Below are positions 34,092 to 43,571 of a stretch of 46,368 nt of DNA, piece after piece. Under the pieces are notes generated by a model. The model saw only the letters and a program-made list of their open reading frames with translations, had not been told where the DNA came from and ran no database searches. Origin of the DNA: Pseudomonadota bacterium (GTDB taxonomy: Bacteria > Pseudomonadota > Gammaproteobacteria > Burkholderiales > Thiobacillaceae); the NCBI GenBank assembly GCA_021847835.1, contig JAJZPR010000018.1, positions 1 through 46,368 on the forward strand. Reading direction: 5' to 3'. The first letter of the stretch is position 1; every line of letters begins with the position of its first letter. A program made the translations under genes and the position numbers.

Positions 34092-37000
34092 ATGGATATC
34101 AAGAAACGCCAACTCATCCTCGCCGGTGGCGGCCTCGCCGCGTTCACCGCGGGCTACGCCGCCACCGCGAAGCAGGTCGTGAACAAGCTGTTGGGTAAGG
34201 ACATGCCCAAGCACAAGACCTGGGGCGATGCGCCCGCGCCCGAGTTCAGCGTCGACCCGGAAACCGGCGCCCTGAAGCTGAACACGGCCCAGCAGGTGAG
34301 CTACACCATGTGCACCGGCTGCACCACCTTCTGCAGCGTGCGCGTCCGGGTGGACCGCGCCAGCGGCAAGGTGCTGCGCGTGACCGGCAACCCCTACAGC
34401 CCGCTTTCCGCCGATCCGCACCTGCCCATGAAGGCCAGCGTGCGCGACAGCTTCCTGAGCGTGTCCGCCTTCAAGGACAAGGGCCTGGCGGGCCGTTCCA
34501 CCGCCTGCGGCCGCGGCAACGCGGTGCTGGAGCAGATGGATTCCCCCTTCCGCGTGCTGACGCCGATGAAGCGCGTCGGCCCCCGCAACTCGGGCAAATG
34601 GGAGCCCATTTCCTTCGAGCAGCTGGTCAAGGAAATCACCGAGGGCGGCGATCTGTTCGGCGAAGGCCACGTGGACGGGCTCCGGGCATTGCGCGATCTG
34701 GCCACGCCCATCGATCCGGCGCAACCCGGACTCGGGCCCAGGGCCAACCAGGTGGCCATGCTCATCAGCACCAACGAGGGGCGCTCGGCCTTCGCCAAGC
34801 GCTTCATGCAGCAGGCCTACGGCTCGATCAACTTCGTGGGCCACGGCGCCTACTGCGGCGGCTCCTACCGTTCCGGCTCCGGCGCCGTGTTCGGCGACCT
34901 CAAGAAAATGCCGCACGGCAAGCCCGACTACGGGAACGCCGAGTTCGTGATCTTCATCGGCACCGCCCCGGCCCAGGCCGGCAATCCCTTCAAGCGCCAG
35001 GGCACCCTGCTGGCCAAGGCGCGCACCGACGGCAAGCTCGACTACGTGGTGGTGGACCCCGTACTCACCAACGCCGACAGCCGCGCCGTCGGCGAACGCG
35101 CACGCTGGGTGCCGATCCGGCCCGGCACCGACGGCGCCCTGGTGATGGGCATGATCCGCTGGCTGATCGAGAACGAACGCATCGACGCGAACTACCTGGC
35201 CCGCCCCAATGAGGCGGTGGCCAAGGCAGCCGGCGAGCCTTCGTGCAGCAACGCCACGCACCTGGTGGTAGTGGAGCCCAAGCATCCGCGCCAGGGCCGC
35301 ATGCTGCGCGGCTCCGACCTGGGCATGAAGCTCGCCGAGGAGGAACGCTACAAGGAGACCGATCCCTACGTGGTGCTGGACGCCGACGGCAAGGCCGTGT
35401 TCCACGACAAGGCCGCCGCCCCGGCCCAGCTCCATGTCGACACCGTGCTCGACGTCGGAGGCCAGCCGCTGCGCGTGAAGTCCTCGCTGCAGCTGCTCAA
35501 GGAAGAGGCGTTCAAGCAGGACCTGGAACAATACGCCCTGGCCTGCGGCGTGCCGGCCGACGTCATCGCCGGGCTGGCGCGCGAGTTTTCCTCGCACGGC
35601 AAGCGCGCCGCGGCCGTGGCCCACGGCGGCATGATGTCCGGCAGCGGCTTCTACAACGCCTACGGCGTGGTGATGCTCAACGTGCTCATCGGCAACGTGA
35701 ACTGGAAGGGCGGCTTCGCGGACAAGGGCGGCGGCTTCAAGGACGTCGCCGAAGGTCCGCGCTATAACCTGGAAACCTTCCCCGGCATGGTCAAGCCCTC
35801 CGGCGTGCCCCTGGGCCGCAACGTGCCCTACGAGAAGACCGCCGAGTTCGCCCGCAAGAAGGCCGAAGGCAAGCCCTACCCGGCGCAGGCGCCGTGGTTC
35901 CCGAACGCGCCGGCGCTCGCCAGCGAATGGCTGACCGCCGCCCTGAACGGCTATCCCTACGGCCTCAAGGCGCTGATCCTGTGGAGTTCCAACCCGCTCT
36001 ACGGCATCCCCGGCCTGAGCGGGCAGATCGGGAAGGATCTGGCGGACCCGAAGAAGCTTCCGCTCATCGTGTCCATCGACCCCCTCATCAACGAGAGCAA
36101 CGCCTACGCCGACTACATCGTGCCCGACTCGCTGCTGTACGAGAGCTGGGGCTGGGCCTCGCCCTGGCACGGCGTGCCCACCAAGACCTCCACGGCGCGC
36201 TGGCCGGTGGTGGAACCCAAGGCGGACAAGACGCCGGACGGCCAGGCCATCGGCATGGAGACCTTCCTCGTCGCCCTGGCCAAGACCATGGGCCTGCCGG
36301 GCTTCGGCCCCGGCGCGCTGGCCGATGCCGAGGGCAACACCTATCCCCTGGAGCGGCCCGAGGACTGGTATCTGCGCGGCGGCGCCAACATCGCCTGGCT
36401 GGGCAAGGAGCCGGTGCCGGACGCCACCGACGAGGACATGCTGCTTTCCGGCGTCGAGCGGCTGCGGCCGCTGCTGGAGCGCACCCTTAAGCCCGAGGAG
36501 GTGCGCAAGGTGGCCTTTTTGTACACCCGCGGCGGCCGCCATCAGCCGGCCAAGGAGACCTACGACGAGGAAAACCCGGAGTGGATGCGCAACCGCTTCA
36601 AGGTGCCCCTGCTGCACGTGTGGAACGAGAACGTCGGCGGCGCCAAGAACAGCCTCACCGGCAAGCGCTTTACCGGCTGCCCCACCTGGACGCCGCCCGC
36701 CTTCGCCGACGGCACACCCATGCGCAAGGTCTACCCCGAGACGGAATGGCCGCTGCAAGTGGTGAGCTTCAAGTCGGCGCTGATGAACTCCTATTCCATC
36801 GGCGCCACCCGGCTCCTGGGCGTGCATCCGGAAAACCCGGTGGTCATGCATCCGCGGGATGCCGCGCGCCACGGCCTCGAAACCGGCGACATGGCGGAAA
36901 TCCAGACGCCGGGGGGCAGCGTGACCGGCCGCGTCATCGTGCACGAAGGCGTGATGCCCGGCGTGCTGGCGGTGGAGCACGGCTACGGCCACCGCGAGCT

Positions 37001-37184
37001 GGGCGCCCGGGCGCACCGCATCGGCAAGCGGGAACAGCCCGACATGCCCGAACTCGCGGCCGGCATCAACCTGAACGACCTGGGCTTTGCCGATCCCACC
37101 CGCGCCGGCAAGTCGGTGTGGATGGACGCGATCTCCGGCGCCACGGTCAGGAACGGGCTGCCCGCGCGGGTGAAGCGCGCCTGA
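34092..37184 (+). CDS. ttrA: Tetrathionate reductase molybdopterin subunit
   Basis: 1030 residues, matching TtrA length. The [4Fe-4S] ligands Cys74-X2-Cys77-X3-Cys81 and Cys139 (ACGRGN) are present, and Cys255 in HGAYCGGSY is the likely molybdenum ligand. The N-terminus (DIKKRQLILAGGGLAAFTAG) resembles a Tat signal but has Lys-Arg in place of Arg-Arg. Export may rely on this variant or on the RR signal of TtrB. The enzyme reduces tetrathionate to thiosulfate as a respiratory acceptor in the periplasm. A GGAG ribosome site lies at 34081-34084. Confidence 0.88.
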   Translation: MDIKKRQLILAGGGLAAFTAGYAATAKQVVNKLLGKDMPKHKTWGDAPAPEFSVDPETGALKLNTAQQVSYTMCTGCTTFCSVRVRVDRASGKVLRVTGNPYSPLSADPHLPMKASVRDSFLSVSAFKDKGLAGRSTACGRGNAVLEQMDSPFRVLTPMKRVGPRNSGKWEPISFEQLVKEITEGGDLFGEGHVDGLRALRDLATPIDPAQPGLGPRANQVAMLISTNEGRSAFAKRFMQQAYGSINFVGHGAYCGGSYRSGSGAVFGDLKKMPHGKPDYGNAEFVIFIGTAPAQAGNPFKRQGTLLAKARTDGKLDYVVVDPVLTNADSRAVGERARWVPIRPGTDGALVMGMIRWLIENERIDANYLARPNEAVAKAAGEPSCSNATHLVVVEPKHPRQGRMLRGSDLGMKLAEEERYKETDPYVVLDADGKAVFHDKAAAPAQLHVDTVLDVGGQPLRVKSSLQLLKEEAFKQDLEQYALACGVPADVIAGLAREFSSHGKRAAAVAHGGMMSGSGFYNAYGVVMLNVLIGNVNWKGGFADKGGGFKDVAEGPRYNLETFPGMVKPSGVPLGRNVPYEKTAEFARKKAEGKPYPAQAPWFPNAPALASEWLTAALNGYPYGLKALILWSSNPLYGIPGLSGQIGKDLADPKKLPLIVSIDPLINESNAYADYIVPDSLLYESWGWASPWHGVPTKTSTARWPVVEPKADKTPDGQAIGMETFLVALAKTMGLPGFGPGALADAEGNTYPLERPEDWYLRGGANIAWLGKEPVPDATDEDMLLSGVERLRPLLERTLKPEEVRKVAFLYTRGGRHQPAKETYDEENPEWMRNRFKVPLLHVWNENVGGAKNSLTGKRFTGCPTWTPPAFADGTPMRKVYPETEWPLQVVSFKSALMNSYSIGATRLLGVHPENPVVMHPRDAARHGLETGDMAEIQTPGGSVTGRVIVHEGVMPGVLAVEHGYGHRELGARAHRIGKREQPDMPELAAGINLNDLGFADPTRAGKSVWMDAISGATVRNGLPARVKRA

Positions 37185-37227
37185 GCGGGAGGTTCCGGTC
37201 AGCCCTGCGGCCCGGTGAAATAGCCGG

Positions 37228-37857
37228 CTAACCCAGGCTGGCCGGATCCGCCTGCAGCATGAGGCGCGCCAGTTCCGCCGCCGAACCCACCCCCGCCTTC
37301 TCCATCACGTGCTGGCGGTGGATGTGCACCGTCTTCTCGCTGATGTTCAACTCCCGCCCCACCAGCTTGTTGGGCAGCCCCCGCGCCACCAGCCGCGCCA
37401 CGTCGAGTTCCCGCGGCGAGAGCCGGGCCAGCGCGGCCTGCGCGTCCCCCTGCCGCCTCGCCTCAGCCAGCGCCTCGCGCCCTTCGCGCACCGCCCGCGC
37501 CACGGCGTCGAGCAGGGCCTGATCGCGGAACGGCTTCTCGATGAAGTCGCAGGCTCCCTGCTTCATCGCCTGCACCGCCAGCGACACGTCGCCGTGCCCG
37601 GTGATGAAGATCACCGGCGGCTCGAAGCCGCGCGCCTTCAGGGCATGCTGAAGCTCCAGGCCGCTCATGCTGGGCATGCGGATGTCCAGCACCAGGCAGC
37701 CCGGCAAGCCTGGGCGGTAGGCGGCGAGAAATTCCTCGGCGCTGGCGTGGGCCTCGACCCGCCAGCCGACCGATTCGAGCAGGAAGACCAGGGAGCGGCG
37801 CAGCGCGGCGTCGTCGTCCACCACGTAGATCAGGGCATCATCAAGCGCTTGTGTCAT
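37228..37857 (-). CDS. ttrR: FixJ/NarL-type response regulator, tetrathionate sensing
   Basis: 209 residues. The receiver domain has Asp14-Asp15, phospho-acceptor Asp58 (VLDIRMP) and Lys108 (IEKPF). The C-terminal LuxR-type helix-turn-helix includes LSPRELDVARLVARGLPNK and ISEKTVHIHRQHVMEKAG. It overlaps the ttrS end and faces ttrA tail-to-tail across a 43-base gap. It is expected to activate ttrBCA when tetrathionate is present. I could not define its binding site. Confidence 0.88.
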   Translation of the reverse strand: MTQALDDALIYVVDDDAALRRSLVFLLESVGWRVEAHASAEEFLAAYRPGLPGCLVLDIRMPSMSGLELQHALKARGFEPPVIFITGHGDVSLAVQAMKQGACDFIEKPFRDQALLDAVARAVREGREALAEARRQGDAQAALARLSPRELDVARLVARGLPNKLVGRELNISEKTVHIHRQHVMEKAGVGSAAELARLMLQADPASLG

Positions 37858-39664
37858 GTGCAGGCAGTGTGAAAGTGAAGGTCAAACCCGGGCCGTCGGC
37901 GTTGGCATCCGCCCACAGGCGGCCGCCATGGGCCTCGACGATGGTCTTGCAGATGGATAGCCCCAGGCCCATGCCATCGGGCTTGGTGGTGAAGAAAGCC
38001 TCGAACAGGCGCGCGCGCTGCGGTTCCGGCAGGCCGGGGCCGCGGTCGCGCACGGATACGCGGTACCAGGCCCCCTCGCGGGAAAGCCCGACCTCGATGC
38101 GGTGGCGTTCTTGCGGCAGGCCCTTCACGGCATCGGCGGCATTCTTGAGCAGATTGAGCAGCACCTGCTCGACCTGCAGGGCATCCGCCTCCACCATAGC
38201 GCCCGCGTCCAGCTGATTGTCCACCGTCACCGGCGGGGCGTGCGCCAGCATGCCGCTGAACATGGCCACCGCCTCCTGGACGATGTCCGCCAGCAACTGG
38301 CGATCGCGCACCGCCGCGCGCTTGCGGGAAAAGCCCCGGATGCGTCGCAGGATGCCGCCCGCCCGCTCGGCCTGGGCGGCGATGCTCGTGCCCGCCTCCT
38401 CCACCGCCTCCGGCGTGAGGCGGCCGGACGCCTGCCTGCGCAGCAGGCTCTGCGCGTAATTGCTGATGGTCGTGAGCGGCTGGTTCAGCTCGTGGGCGAG
38501 CGTGCCGGACATCTCCCCAAGGATGGACAGGCGCGAAAGATGTTCGGCCTGCTCCTGGTGTTCGCGCATCCGGACCTCCGCTTCGTCGCGGGCCGTGAGC
38601 GCCCGCCGCAGTTCGGCGGTGCGCACGTAGACCAGGTATTCCACCCGCACGACGTGTATCACCCAGCCGGCGAACGCCAGGAAGCCGATGAGCAGAAAAT
38701 GCCAGTAGCGCCGCGCCAGCCCGCTCAGGGTCGTCTCGCGCAGGTAGGTATAGGGCCCGGTCTTGAGTTCGCGATAGAGTTCATGCACGCTGCGATAGTC
38801 CGCCGGCACGCCCCAGCTGAAACCATCCGGCGTGGGCGGCACGGAAAGCAGGGCCGTCGCCACCGCGCCGGCGAGCCGGCGGTCCGTCGCGCGGGTCGTG
38901 GCGATGAGCCAGTCCGGATACAGTTCGGAGGAAAGGCCGCAGTTGAATCCCGCCACCGGCCGCGGGGACAGCACCTTGAAATCGGCAAGGTCCACCAGGC
39001 CGTTGCGCGCCATCGTCTCCAGCAGGCAGGCGCGCACGATGCCCGCATCCGCCCTGCCGTCCGCCACCGCCTGCACGACGCGCTGCATGGGGAAGCCGAC
39101 GAACTCGATGCTGCCCATGTCGTATTCCGGCTCGATCCCCGCCCGCCTGAACTCGCGCACCGCCACCAGGTAGCCGCCGAAGGCATCGGGTGACACGGCT
39201 GCCAGCCGCTTGCCCTTGAGATCGGCCAGCACGGCGAGGTCGTGGCGCGCGGCGCGGGCGATGACCGCGGAGCCGATGGCCTGTTCCGGCGAAACCGCAT
39301 CGGGCGTTTCCAGCGTCGCGATGCGGGAAACCCCGTATTCCGCTTCCAGCGACACGTAATGGCCGCCGTTGGTGATGACGAATGACACTTCCTGGCGGTC
39401 GACTGCCGCTTCCAGGCCTTTCACGTCATAGAACCCCAGCGAAAAATGGTAGGCCGGAAGCGCCTTGTCGAGATGCGCCGTGACATGGGACCAGTCGGCG
39501 AGCGCGGCCTCGGAACCGCTGTAGGCCAGCACGCCGATGCGCACCGGCTGCCGCTCCTGCGCCAGCGCCCCTCCCTGGCAGAGTGCGAGGCCGAATGTGA
39601 AAAGCCACAGGATGATGCGCCGGGACAGGGTTGGGCGTATGCCGCCGTACAGAAGGAAAACCAT
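37841..39664 (-). CDS. ttrS: Tetrathionate sensor histidine kinase
   Basis: 607 residues from the ATG at 39664, which has a GGAGG ribosome site 11 bases before it; an upstream ATG at 39712 lacks one and would put 16 residues before the signal. A signal peptide (about 14-36) leads to a periplasmic PhnD-like binding domain (40-290), a membrane helix (320-341), a short coiled coil, the H-box with His391 (TLAHELNQP) and a C-terminal ATPase with GLGLSICK. This is the TtrS layout. It overlaps ttrR by 17 bases. Confidence 0.88.
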   Translation of the reverse strand: MVFLLYGGIRPTLSRRIILWLFTFGLALCQGGALAQERQPVRIGVLAYSGSEAALADWSHVTAHLDKALPAYHFSLGFYDVKGLEAAVDRQEVSFVITNGGHYVSLEAEYGVSRIATLETPDAVSPEQAIGSAVIARAARHDLAVLADLKGKRLAAVSPDAFGGYLVAVREFRRAGIEPEYDMGSIEFVGFPMQRVVQAVADGRADAGIVRACLLETMARNGLVDLADFKVLSPRPVAGFNCGLSSELYPDWLIATTRATDRRLAGAVATALLSVPPTPDGFSWGVPADYRSVHELYRELKTGPYTYLRETTLSGLARRYWHFLLIGFLAFAGWVIHVVRVEYLVYVRTAELRRALTARDEAEVRMREHQEQAEHLSRLSILGEMSGTLAHELNQPLTTISNYAQSLLRRQASGRLTPEAVEEAGTSIAAQAERAGGILRRIRGFSRKRAAVRDRQLLADIVQEAVAMFSGMLAHAPPVTVDNQLDAGAMVEADALQVEQVLLNLLKNAADAVKGLPQERHRIEVGLSREGAWYRVSVRDRGPGLPEPQRARLFEAFFTTKPDGMGLGLSICKTIVEAHGGRLWADANADGPGLTFTFTLPAHDTSA

Positions 39665-39787
39665 GCGCAAGTGTACCTCCACAGCCGCGCCGTGGGGCAA
39701 GCAGCCGCTCATGCGCTTTCGGCGCCAGCGGCATGCCCGGCGGAAGGTCTTTCAGGAGCAAGGCCGGGCGGGGATGCCGGCCCGCGC

Positions 39788-40996
39788 TCAACGCTGCCGC
39801 GCGTACATGTAATCGCGCGAATAGGGGTAGTTGGGCTGCCTGCCGTTGACCGCCTTGCCGGCCAGCAACTGCCACAGTTCCAACCAGCCGCTGTCGAAGG
39901 CGTAGGCCGAGCCGGCCATGTAGATGCGCCAGATGCGGTATTTCCTTTCGCCGATGAGTTCGCGCGCCTTGTCACTGTGCGATTCGAGGCGATTGACCCA
40001 TTCCCACAAGGTGCGTCCGTAGTGCGGGCGCAGGTTTTCGGCGTCCAGGCATTCCAGGCCGCCGCTCACCGCGTGATGCATGACTTCGGAGATGTGTTCC
40101 AGCTCGCCGCCGGGAAACACGTATTCGTCGATGAATTCGGAGATGCCGCTGCCCAGGCCGCGCGAGCTCGGCGAGGCCGAAGTGATGCCGTGGTTCATCA
40201 CCAGGCCGCCGGGCTTGAGCAGGCCATGGATTTTCCGGAAATATCCGTCGATGTGGGCGCGCCCCACGTGCTCGAACATGCCGACGCTGGCAATCTTGTC
40301 GTAGCCGCCTTCTTCCGGCACGTCGCGGTAGTCCATGAGGCGCACTTCCACGCGGCCTTCGAGGCCGCGCTTTTTGATTTCTTCCTTGACGTGGCCGTGC
40401 TGGTTGTCGGAGAGCGTGATGCCGACGGCATGGACGCCGTAGTGCTCCGCCGCCCACAGGATGAGGCCGCCCCAGCCGCAGCCGATGTCCAGGAAACGCT
40501 CGCCGGGCTTGAGGTCGAGCTTTCTGCAGATGTGGTCGAGCTTGGCTTCCTGCGCGGCTTCCAGGCTCATGCCGGGGTCGCGGAAATAGGCGCAGGAATA
40601 CACGCGCCTGGCGTCTAGCCACAGGCCGTAGAACTCGTTGGAAACGTCGTAGTGGTACTGGATGTTCCTGCGGTCGCGGCTGCGCGTGTGGCGCCACCAT
40701 TTCCAGGCCTCCGAGCCCTTGCGGTCGCGGCAGGCCTCGCCTTCGCACAGGCGGTCGCCAAAGGCCAGGATGTCGCGCGGATGGCCGTGGATGTCGATGC
40801 CACCTTCGACGTAGGCGCGCGCCAGCTTGCCGAGCGAAGGATTGATGAGCGACTTGACCAGCGCGGGCTCGTGCACCTCGAGCCTGACTTTGGGCGCGAT
40901 GCGGTCGCCCGCCTCCAGCCCGTTCCAAAGCGTGACGTGAACCGGCAGGCCTTCGATGCGCGCCTGCAACTGTTTGGCGAAAACAGATTCCAGCAT
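39788..40996 (-). CDS. cfa: Cyclopropane-fatty-acyl-phospholipid synthase
   Basis: 402 residues, close to E. coli Cfa (382). The AdoMet motif LDIGCGWGG is at 169-177, and NIQYHYDVSNEFY, the GMFEHVGRAHIDGYF block and FPGGEL are the conserved catalytic stretches. The enzyme adds a methylene bridge to unsaturated acyl chains of membrane phospholipids, usually on entry into stationary phase or acid stress. It lies on the minus strand upstream of ttrS, 123 bases away, and may be a single-gene unit. Confidence 0.92.
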   Translation of the reverse strand: MLESVFAKQLQARIEGLPVHVTLWNGLEAGDRIAPKVRLEVHEPALVKSLINPSLGKLARAYVEGGIDIHGHPRDILAFGDRLCEGEACRDRKGSEAWKWWRHTRSRDRRNIQYHYDVSNEFYGLWLDARRVYSCAYFRDPGMSLEAAQEAKLDHICRKLDLKPGERFLDIGCGWGGLILWAAEHYGVHAVGITLSDNQHGHVKEEIKKRGLEGRVEVRLMDYRDVPEEGGYDKIASVGMFEHVGRAHIDGYFRKIHGLLKPGGLVMNHGITSASPSSRGLGSGISEFIDEYVFPGGELEHISEVMHHAVSGGLECLDAENLRPHYGRTLWEWVNRLESHSDKARELIGERKYRIWRIYMAGSAYAFDSGWLELWQLLAGKAVNGRQPNYPYSRDYMYARQR

Positions 40997-41165
40997 GTAT
41001 CCCCCCCTTGGGAAAATCGAAGCATCCCGGGAAGCCGGACATCAAACACGCCACCGCCTGGGCTCGCGCCAGGCAGAACTCAGAAACTGCTTATGGCTCC
41101 CCTTCAATCAATATAGAAGACCGCCGGAAACATGAGGGCAGCCCGTGCCCTCATGCACCCCGCCG

Positions 41166-41750
41166 TCAGCCCTTCAGGTCGCCTGCCAGGCTGTCGCGCA
41201 CATTCTGCGCCACCACGGTTTCCGCCATGTACAGGGCGTGGTCCACCCCCATGGCGATGGCGGCGCCGGCCCTGGCGGCGGCGATCATTTCCGGCGTGAG
41301 CTCGAAGCGCAGGAAATGCACGGAGGAGGTCTTCTCCTCGTTTTCGCGTTCGAGGTCCTCGTCGGCGATGGCGTGGACGCGGGCGAAGTCCATCACCTGC
41401 ACCCACACGCGGCTCTCGATGCCCTTCAATTTCGTCAGCATGGCGCGGCGTTCAGTCTCTTCCGGATACTCGATCATCATGGTCGCCTTCCAGTTGCTGC
41501 CGTCCGGCACCAGCGGGGTGTAGGCTTCCAGCTCGTCCAGGATGCCGGCTTCCTCGAAGGTCTTTTCGATGCGCAGCATTTCCTGGATCTGGTAGCGGAC
41601 GGTGAGCTCGTCCTCGAACACCAGGGTGACGTTTTCGCCCAGGTGCACGGTGCGGTTCTTCTTGTGCGCCATGACCTTGGCACGGAATTCCGGACGCGCC
41701 TTGGCATAGGCTTCCAGCGACATGAGGGATTCGCGGGTGATCTGCGGCAT
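41166..41750 (-). CDS. DUF3501 family protein
   Basis: 194 residues from the ATG at 41750, chosen because AAGGAG lies 8 bases before it; an earlier ATG at 41774 lacks a site. It has family segments such as HKKNRTVHLGENVTLVFEDE and EMLRIEKTFE. Function is unknown, but DUF3501 genes are regularly found with rubrerythrin and the GlpC-like Fe-S protein, as here. It is soluble, with no cofactor motif visible. Confidence 0.85.
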   Translation of the reverse strand: MPQITRESLMSLEAYAKARPEFRAKVMAHKKNRTVHLGENVTLVFEDELTVRYQIQEMLRIEKTFEEAGILDELEAYTPLVPDGSNWKATMMIEYPEETERRAMLTKLKGIESRVWVQVMDFARVHAIADEDLERENEEKTSSVHFLRFELTPEMIAAARAGAAIAMGVDHALYMAETVVAQNVRDSLAGDLKG

Positions 41751-41766
41751 GTTCAATACTCCTTGC

Positions 41767-42063
41767 TCAATCATGATGCTGGCCGGTGATCGGCCCTTCC
41801 TTGAATAACGTGTCCTTCAGTTCGTGGTCGAACCTGGGGTCGCGGCGGCGGATCCATTCCAGCACCATGGCGGCGTGCTCCTTTTCCTCGTCGCGGTTGT
41901 GCGCGAGGATGGCCTTGAGTTCGGGGTCCGAGCAGGCGTCGACGCGCTGGTTGTACCAGTCGACCGCTTCCAGCTCTTCCATCAGCGAGACGATGGCGCG
42001 GTGCATGTCCATGGTCTCCTTGCTCAGTTTTTCGACGGGTTCGTGGTAGCCCTCGTTGGCCAT
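41767..42063 (-). CDS. Encapsulated-ferritin (EncFtn) type protein without a cargo tail
   Basis: 98 residues, the size of the EncFtn core. The core sequence EELEAVDWYNQRVDA and AILAHNRDEEKEHAA matches the Rhodospirillum rubrum protein closely. The iron ligands correspond to Glu30, Glu60 and His63, and the Trp36-Tyr37 pair is kept. EncFtn forms a ring of dimers with ferroxidase sites at the interface and normally carries a C-terminal encapsulin-targeting tail. Here the protein ends at GPITGQHHD, and no encapsulin gene is near. It may work free in the cytosol. It lies 12 bases from the upstream Fe-S gene. Confidence 0.85.
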   Translation of the reverse strand: MANEGYHEPVEKLSKETMDMHRAIVSLMEELEAVDWYNQRVDACSDPELKAILAHNRDEEKEHAAMVLEWIRRRDPRFDHELKDTLFKEGPITGQHHD

Positions 42064-42075
42064 GTCGTTTTCTCC

Positions 42076-43404
42076 TTAAAGTCCGTAAGCCATTCTCAAC
42101 AGCGTGATCGGATGCCGTTTCTCCGCCGTGGCGCCCTCGCCCATGCCCTGCAGGATGTGGCGGCCGGCGATGGCGCAGTCGGAGCTGACATACTTCGGCT
42201 GCGCCTCGTTGGCCATGCGCGCCACCGGCTTCACGATTTTCATCGAGTTGGCGAAGAACTCGCTCTTCACGCCCCAGGTGCCGTCATGGCCCGAGCAGCG
42301 CTCGATATTGGTCACCTCGGCGCCGGCCAGCTGCAGCGCTTCCTTGGTCTTGGGACCGACGTTCTGCACGCGCTGGTGGCAGGGCGCGTGATAGGCCACG
42401 CGGCCCAGGGCGCGCTTGAAATCGGTTTTCAGCAGGCCGTCGGCGTTGCGCGCCATCAGGTATTCGAACGGGTCCCACATGGCTTCCTTCACCGCCTGCA
42501 CGTCGGCGTCGTGCGGGAACATCAGCGGCAGCTCCTGCTTGTACATCAGGGTGCAGGACGGCACCGCGGTGAGGATAGCGTAGCCTTCGCGCGCGAGTTT
42601 CGCCAGCTGCGGGATGTTGATGTCCTTGAGCTTCTCGACCTGGTCGAGGTCGCCCAGTTCCAGCTTGGGCATGCCGCAGCAGGCTTCCTTGTCCACCAGC
42701 ACGGTCGGCACTTCGTTGTGCTTGAGGATGGCCAGGAGGTCGTGGCCGATGCCGGGCTCGTTGTAGTTGACGTAGCAGGTCGAGTAGATCGCCACCTTGC
42801 CCGGGGTGCGCTGGCCGTCTTTCACAGCAAAGCTGCTGTCGGGACGCGCGGTGGCACGGAATTTTGCGCTGTCGTACTCCGGCAGCTTGCGGTCCTGGTG
42901 GATGCCCATGACGCTGTCGATGGCCTTGCGGACGGGCTTGCACTTCAGCGAAGCATTCACCGTCTGCACCACCACGGGGATGGTGGCGAGTTTGCCCACG
43001 GCATCGGTGGCGGACAGGATCTTGTCGCGCAGCCTGACCTCGCCCTTCCTGAACTTGACGGCCTTGGCGCGCAGCATGGCATGGGGGAAGTCCAGGTTCC
43101 ACGGGTGCGGCGGCACGTAGGGGCACTTGGTCATGTAGCAGAGGTCGCACAGGTAGCACTGATCGACCACTTTCCAGTAATCCTTCTTGTCCACGCCGTC
43201 GACTTCCATGGTGGAGGATTCGTCCACCAGGTCGAACAGGGTGGGGAAGGACGTGCACAGCGACACGCAGCGGCGGCAGCCGTGGCAGATGTCGAAGATG
43301 CGCTCAAGCTCGTGCATGAGCTTGTCTTCGTTGTAGAAATCCGGGTTCTTCCAGTCCAGCGGGTGACGGGTGGGGGCTTCGAGGCTGCCTTCGCGTTGTG
43401 TCAT
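42076..43404 (-). CDS. GlpC/HdrD-like iron-sulfur oxidoreductase
   Basis: 442 residues. Two [4Fe-4S] ferredoxin motifs: Cys40-X2-43-X2-46-X3-50 and Cys83-X2-86-X2-89-X4-94. The C-terminal half has the first CCG domain (STCYVNYNEPG ... EACCGMPK) and a second with APCHQR ... ERCSGHDG, in which Ser replaces one Cys as in GlpC. No flavin domain is present, so it passes electrons for a partner enzyme. It is followed closely by the EncFtn-like and DUF3501 genes, and rubrerythrin lies upstream, which suggests a peroxide- or iron-related electron-transfer role (inference). Confidence 0.85.
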   Translation of the reverse strand: MTQREGSLEAPTRHPLDWKNPDFYNEDKLMHELERIFDICHGCRRCVSLCTSFPTLFDLVDESSTMEVDGVDKKDYWKVVDQCYLCDLCYMTKCPYVPPHPWNLDFPHAMLRAKAVKFRKGEVRLRDKILSATDAVGKLATIPVVVQTVNASLKCKPVRKAIDSVMGIHQDRKLPEYDSAKFRATARPDSSFAVKDGQRTPGKVAIYSTCYVNYNEPGIGHDLLAILKHNEVPTVLVDKEACCGMPKLELGDLDQVEKLKDINIPQLAKLAREGYAILTAVPSCTLMYKQELPLMFPHDADVQAVKEAMWDPFEYLMARNADGLLKTDFKRALGRVAYHAPCHQRVQNVGPKTKEALQLAGAEVTNIERCSGHDGTWGVKSEFFANSMKIVKPVARMANEAQPKYVSSDCAIAGRHILQGMGEGATAEKRHPITLLRMAYGL

Positions 43405-43420
43405 GTTTATTCAAATCCTA

Positions 43421-43541
43421 AATGACCACAGAGGCACAGAATAAAACCGAAAGCCTCACAGGAAGGGCAGGAGGTTAAGGGAAGGCTTTACTTTGCCAAG
43501 CCCCCTATTACACCGTTTCTCTGTGTCTCTGTGGTGATTCA
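43421..43541. repeat. Inverted-repeat element (ACCACAGAGrCACAGA ends)
   Basis: ACCACAGAGGCACAGA near 43425-43440 faces its inverted partner TCTGTGTCTCTGTGGT near 43519-43535, with one mismatch in 16. The element fills the gap between the rubrerythrin stop and the Fe-S gene start. Such CACAGAG repeats are known in other bacterial genomes; here it could act as a terminator or a small mobile repeat. Confidence 0.6.
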
Positions 43542-43571
43542 ACCAGGGCGGGCAAAGCCCGCCCGCCTTGC

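Noticed and set aside
33951..37016. A 1021-codon open frame on the minus strand across ttrA
   Set aside because: It is antisense to the well-supported ttrA gene. Long opposite-strand frames are common in GC-rich coding DNA, and the translation shows no protein family.
39665..39712. An earlier start for ttrS at 39712
   Set aside because: It lacks a ribosome site and adds 16 residues before a normal signal peptide, whereas the ATG at 39664 has GGAGG at good spacing.
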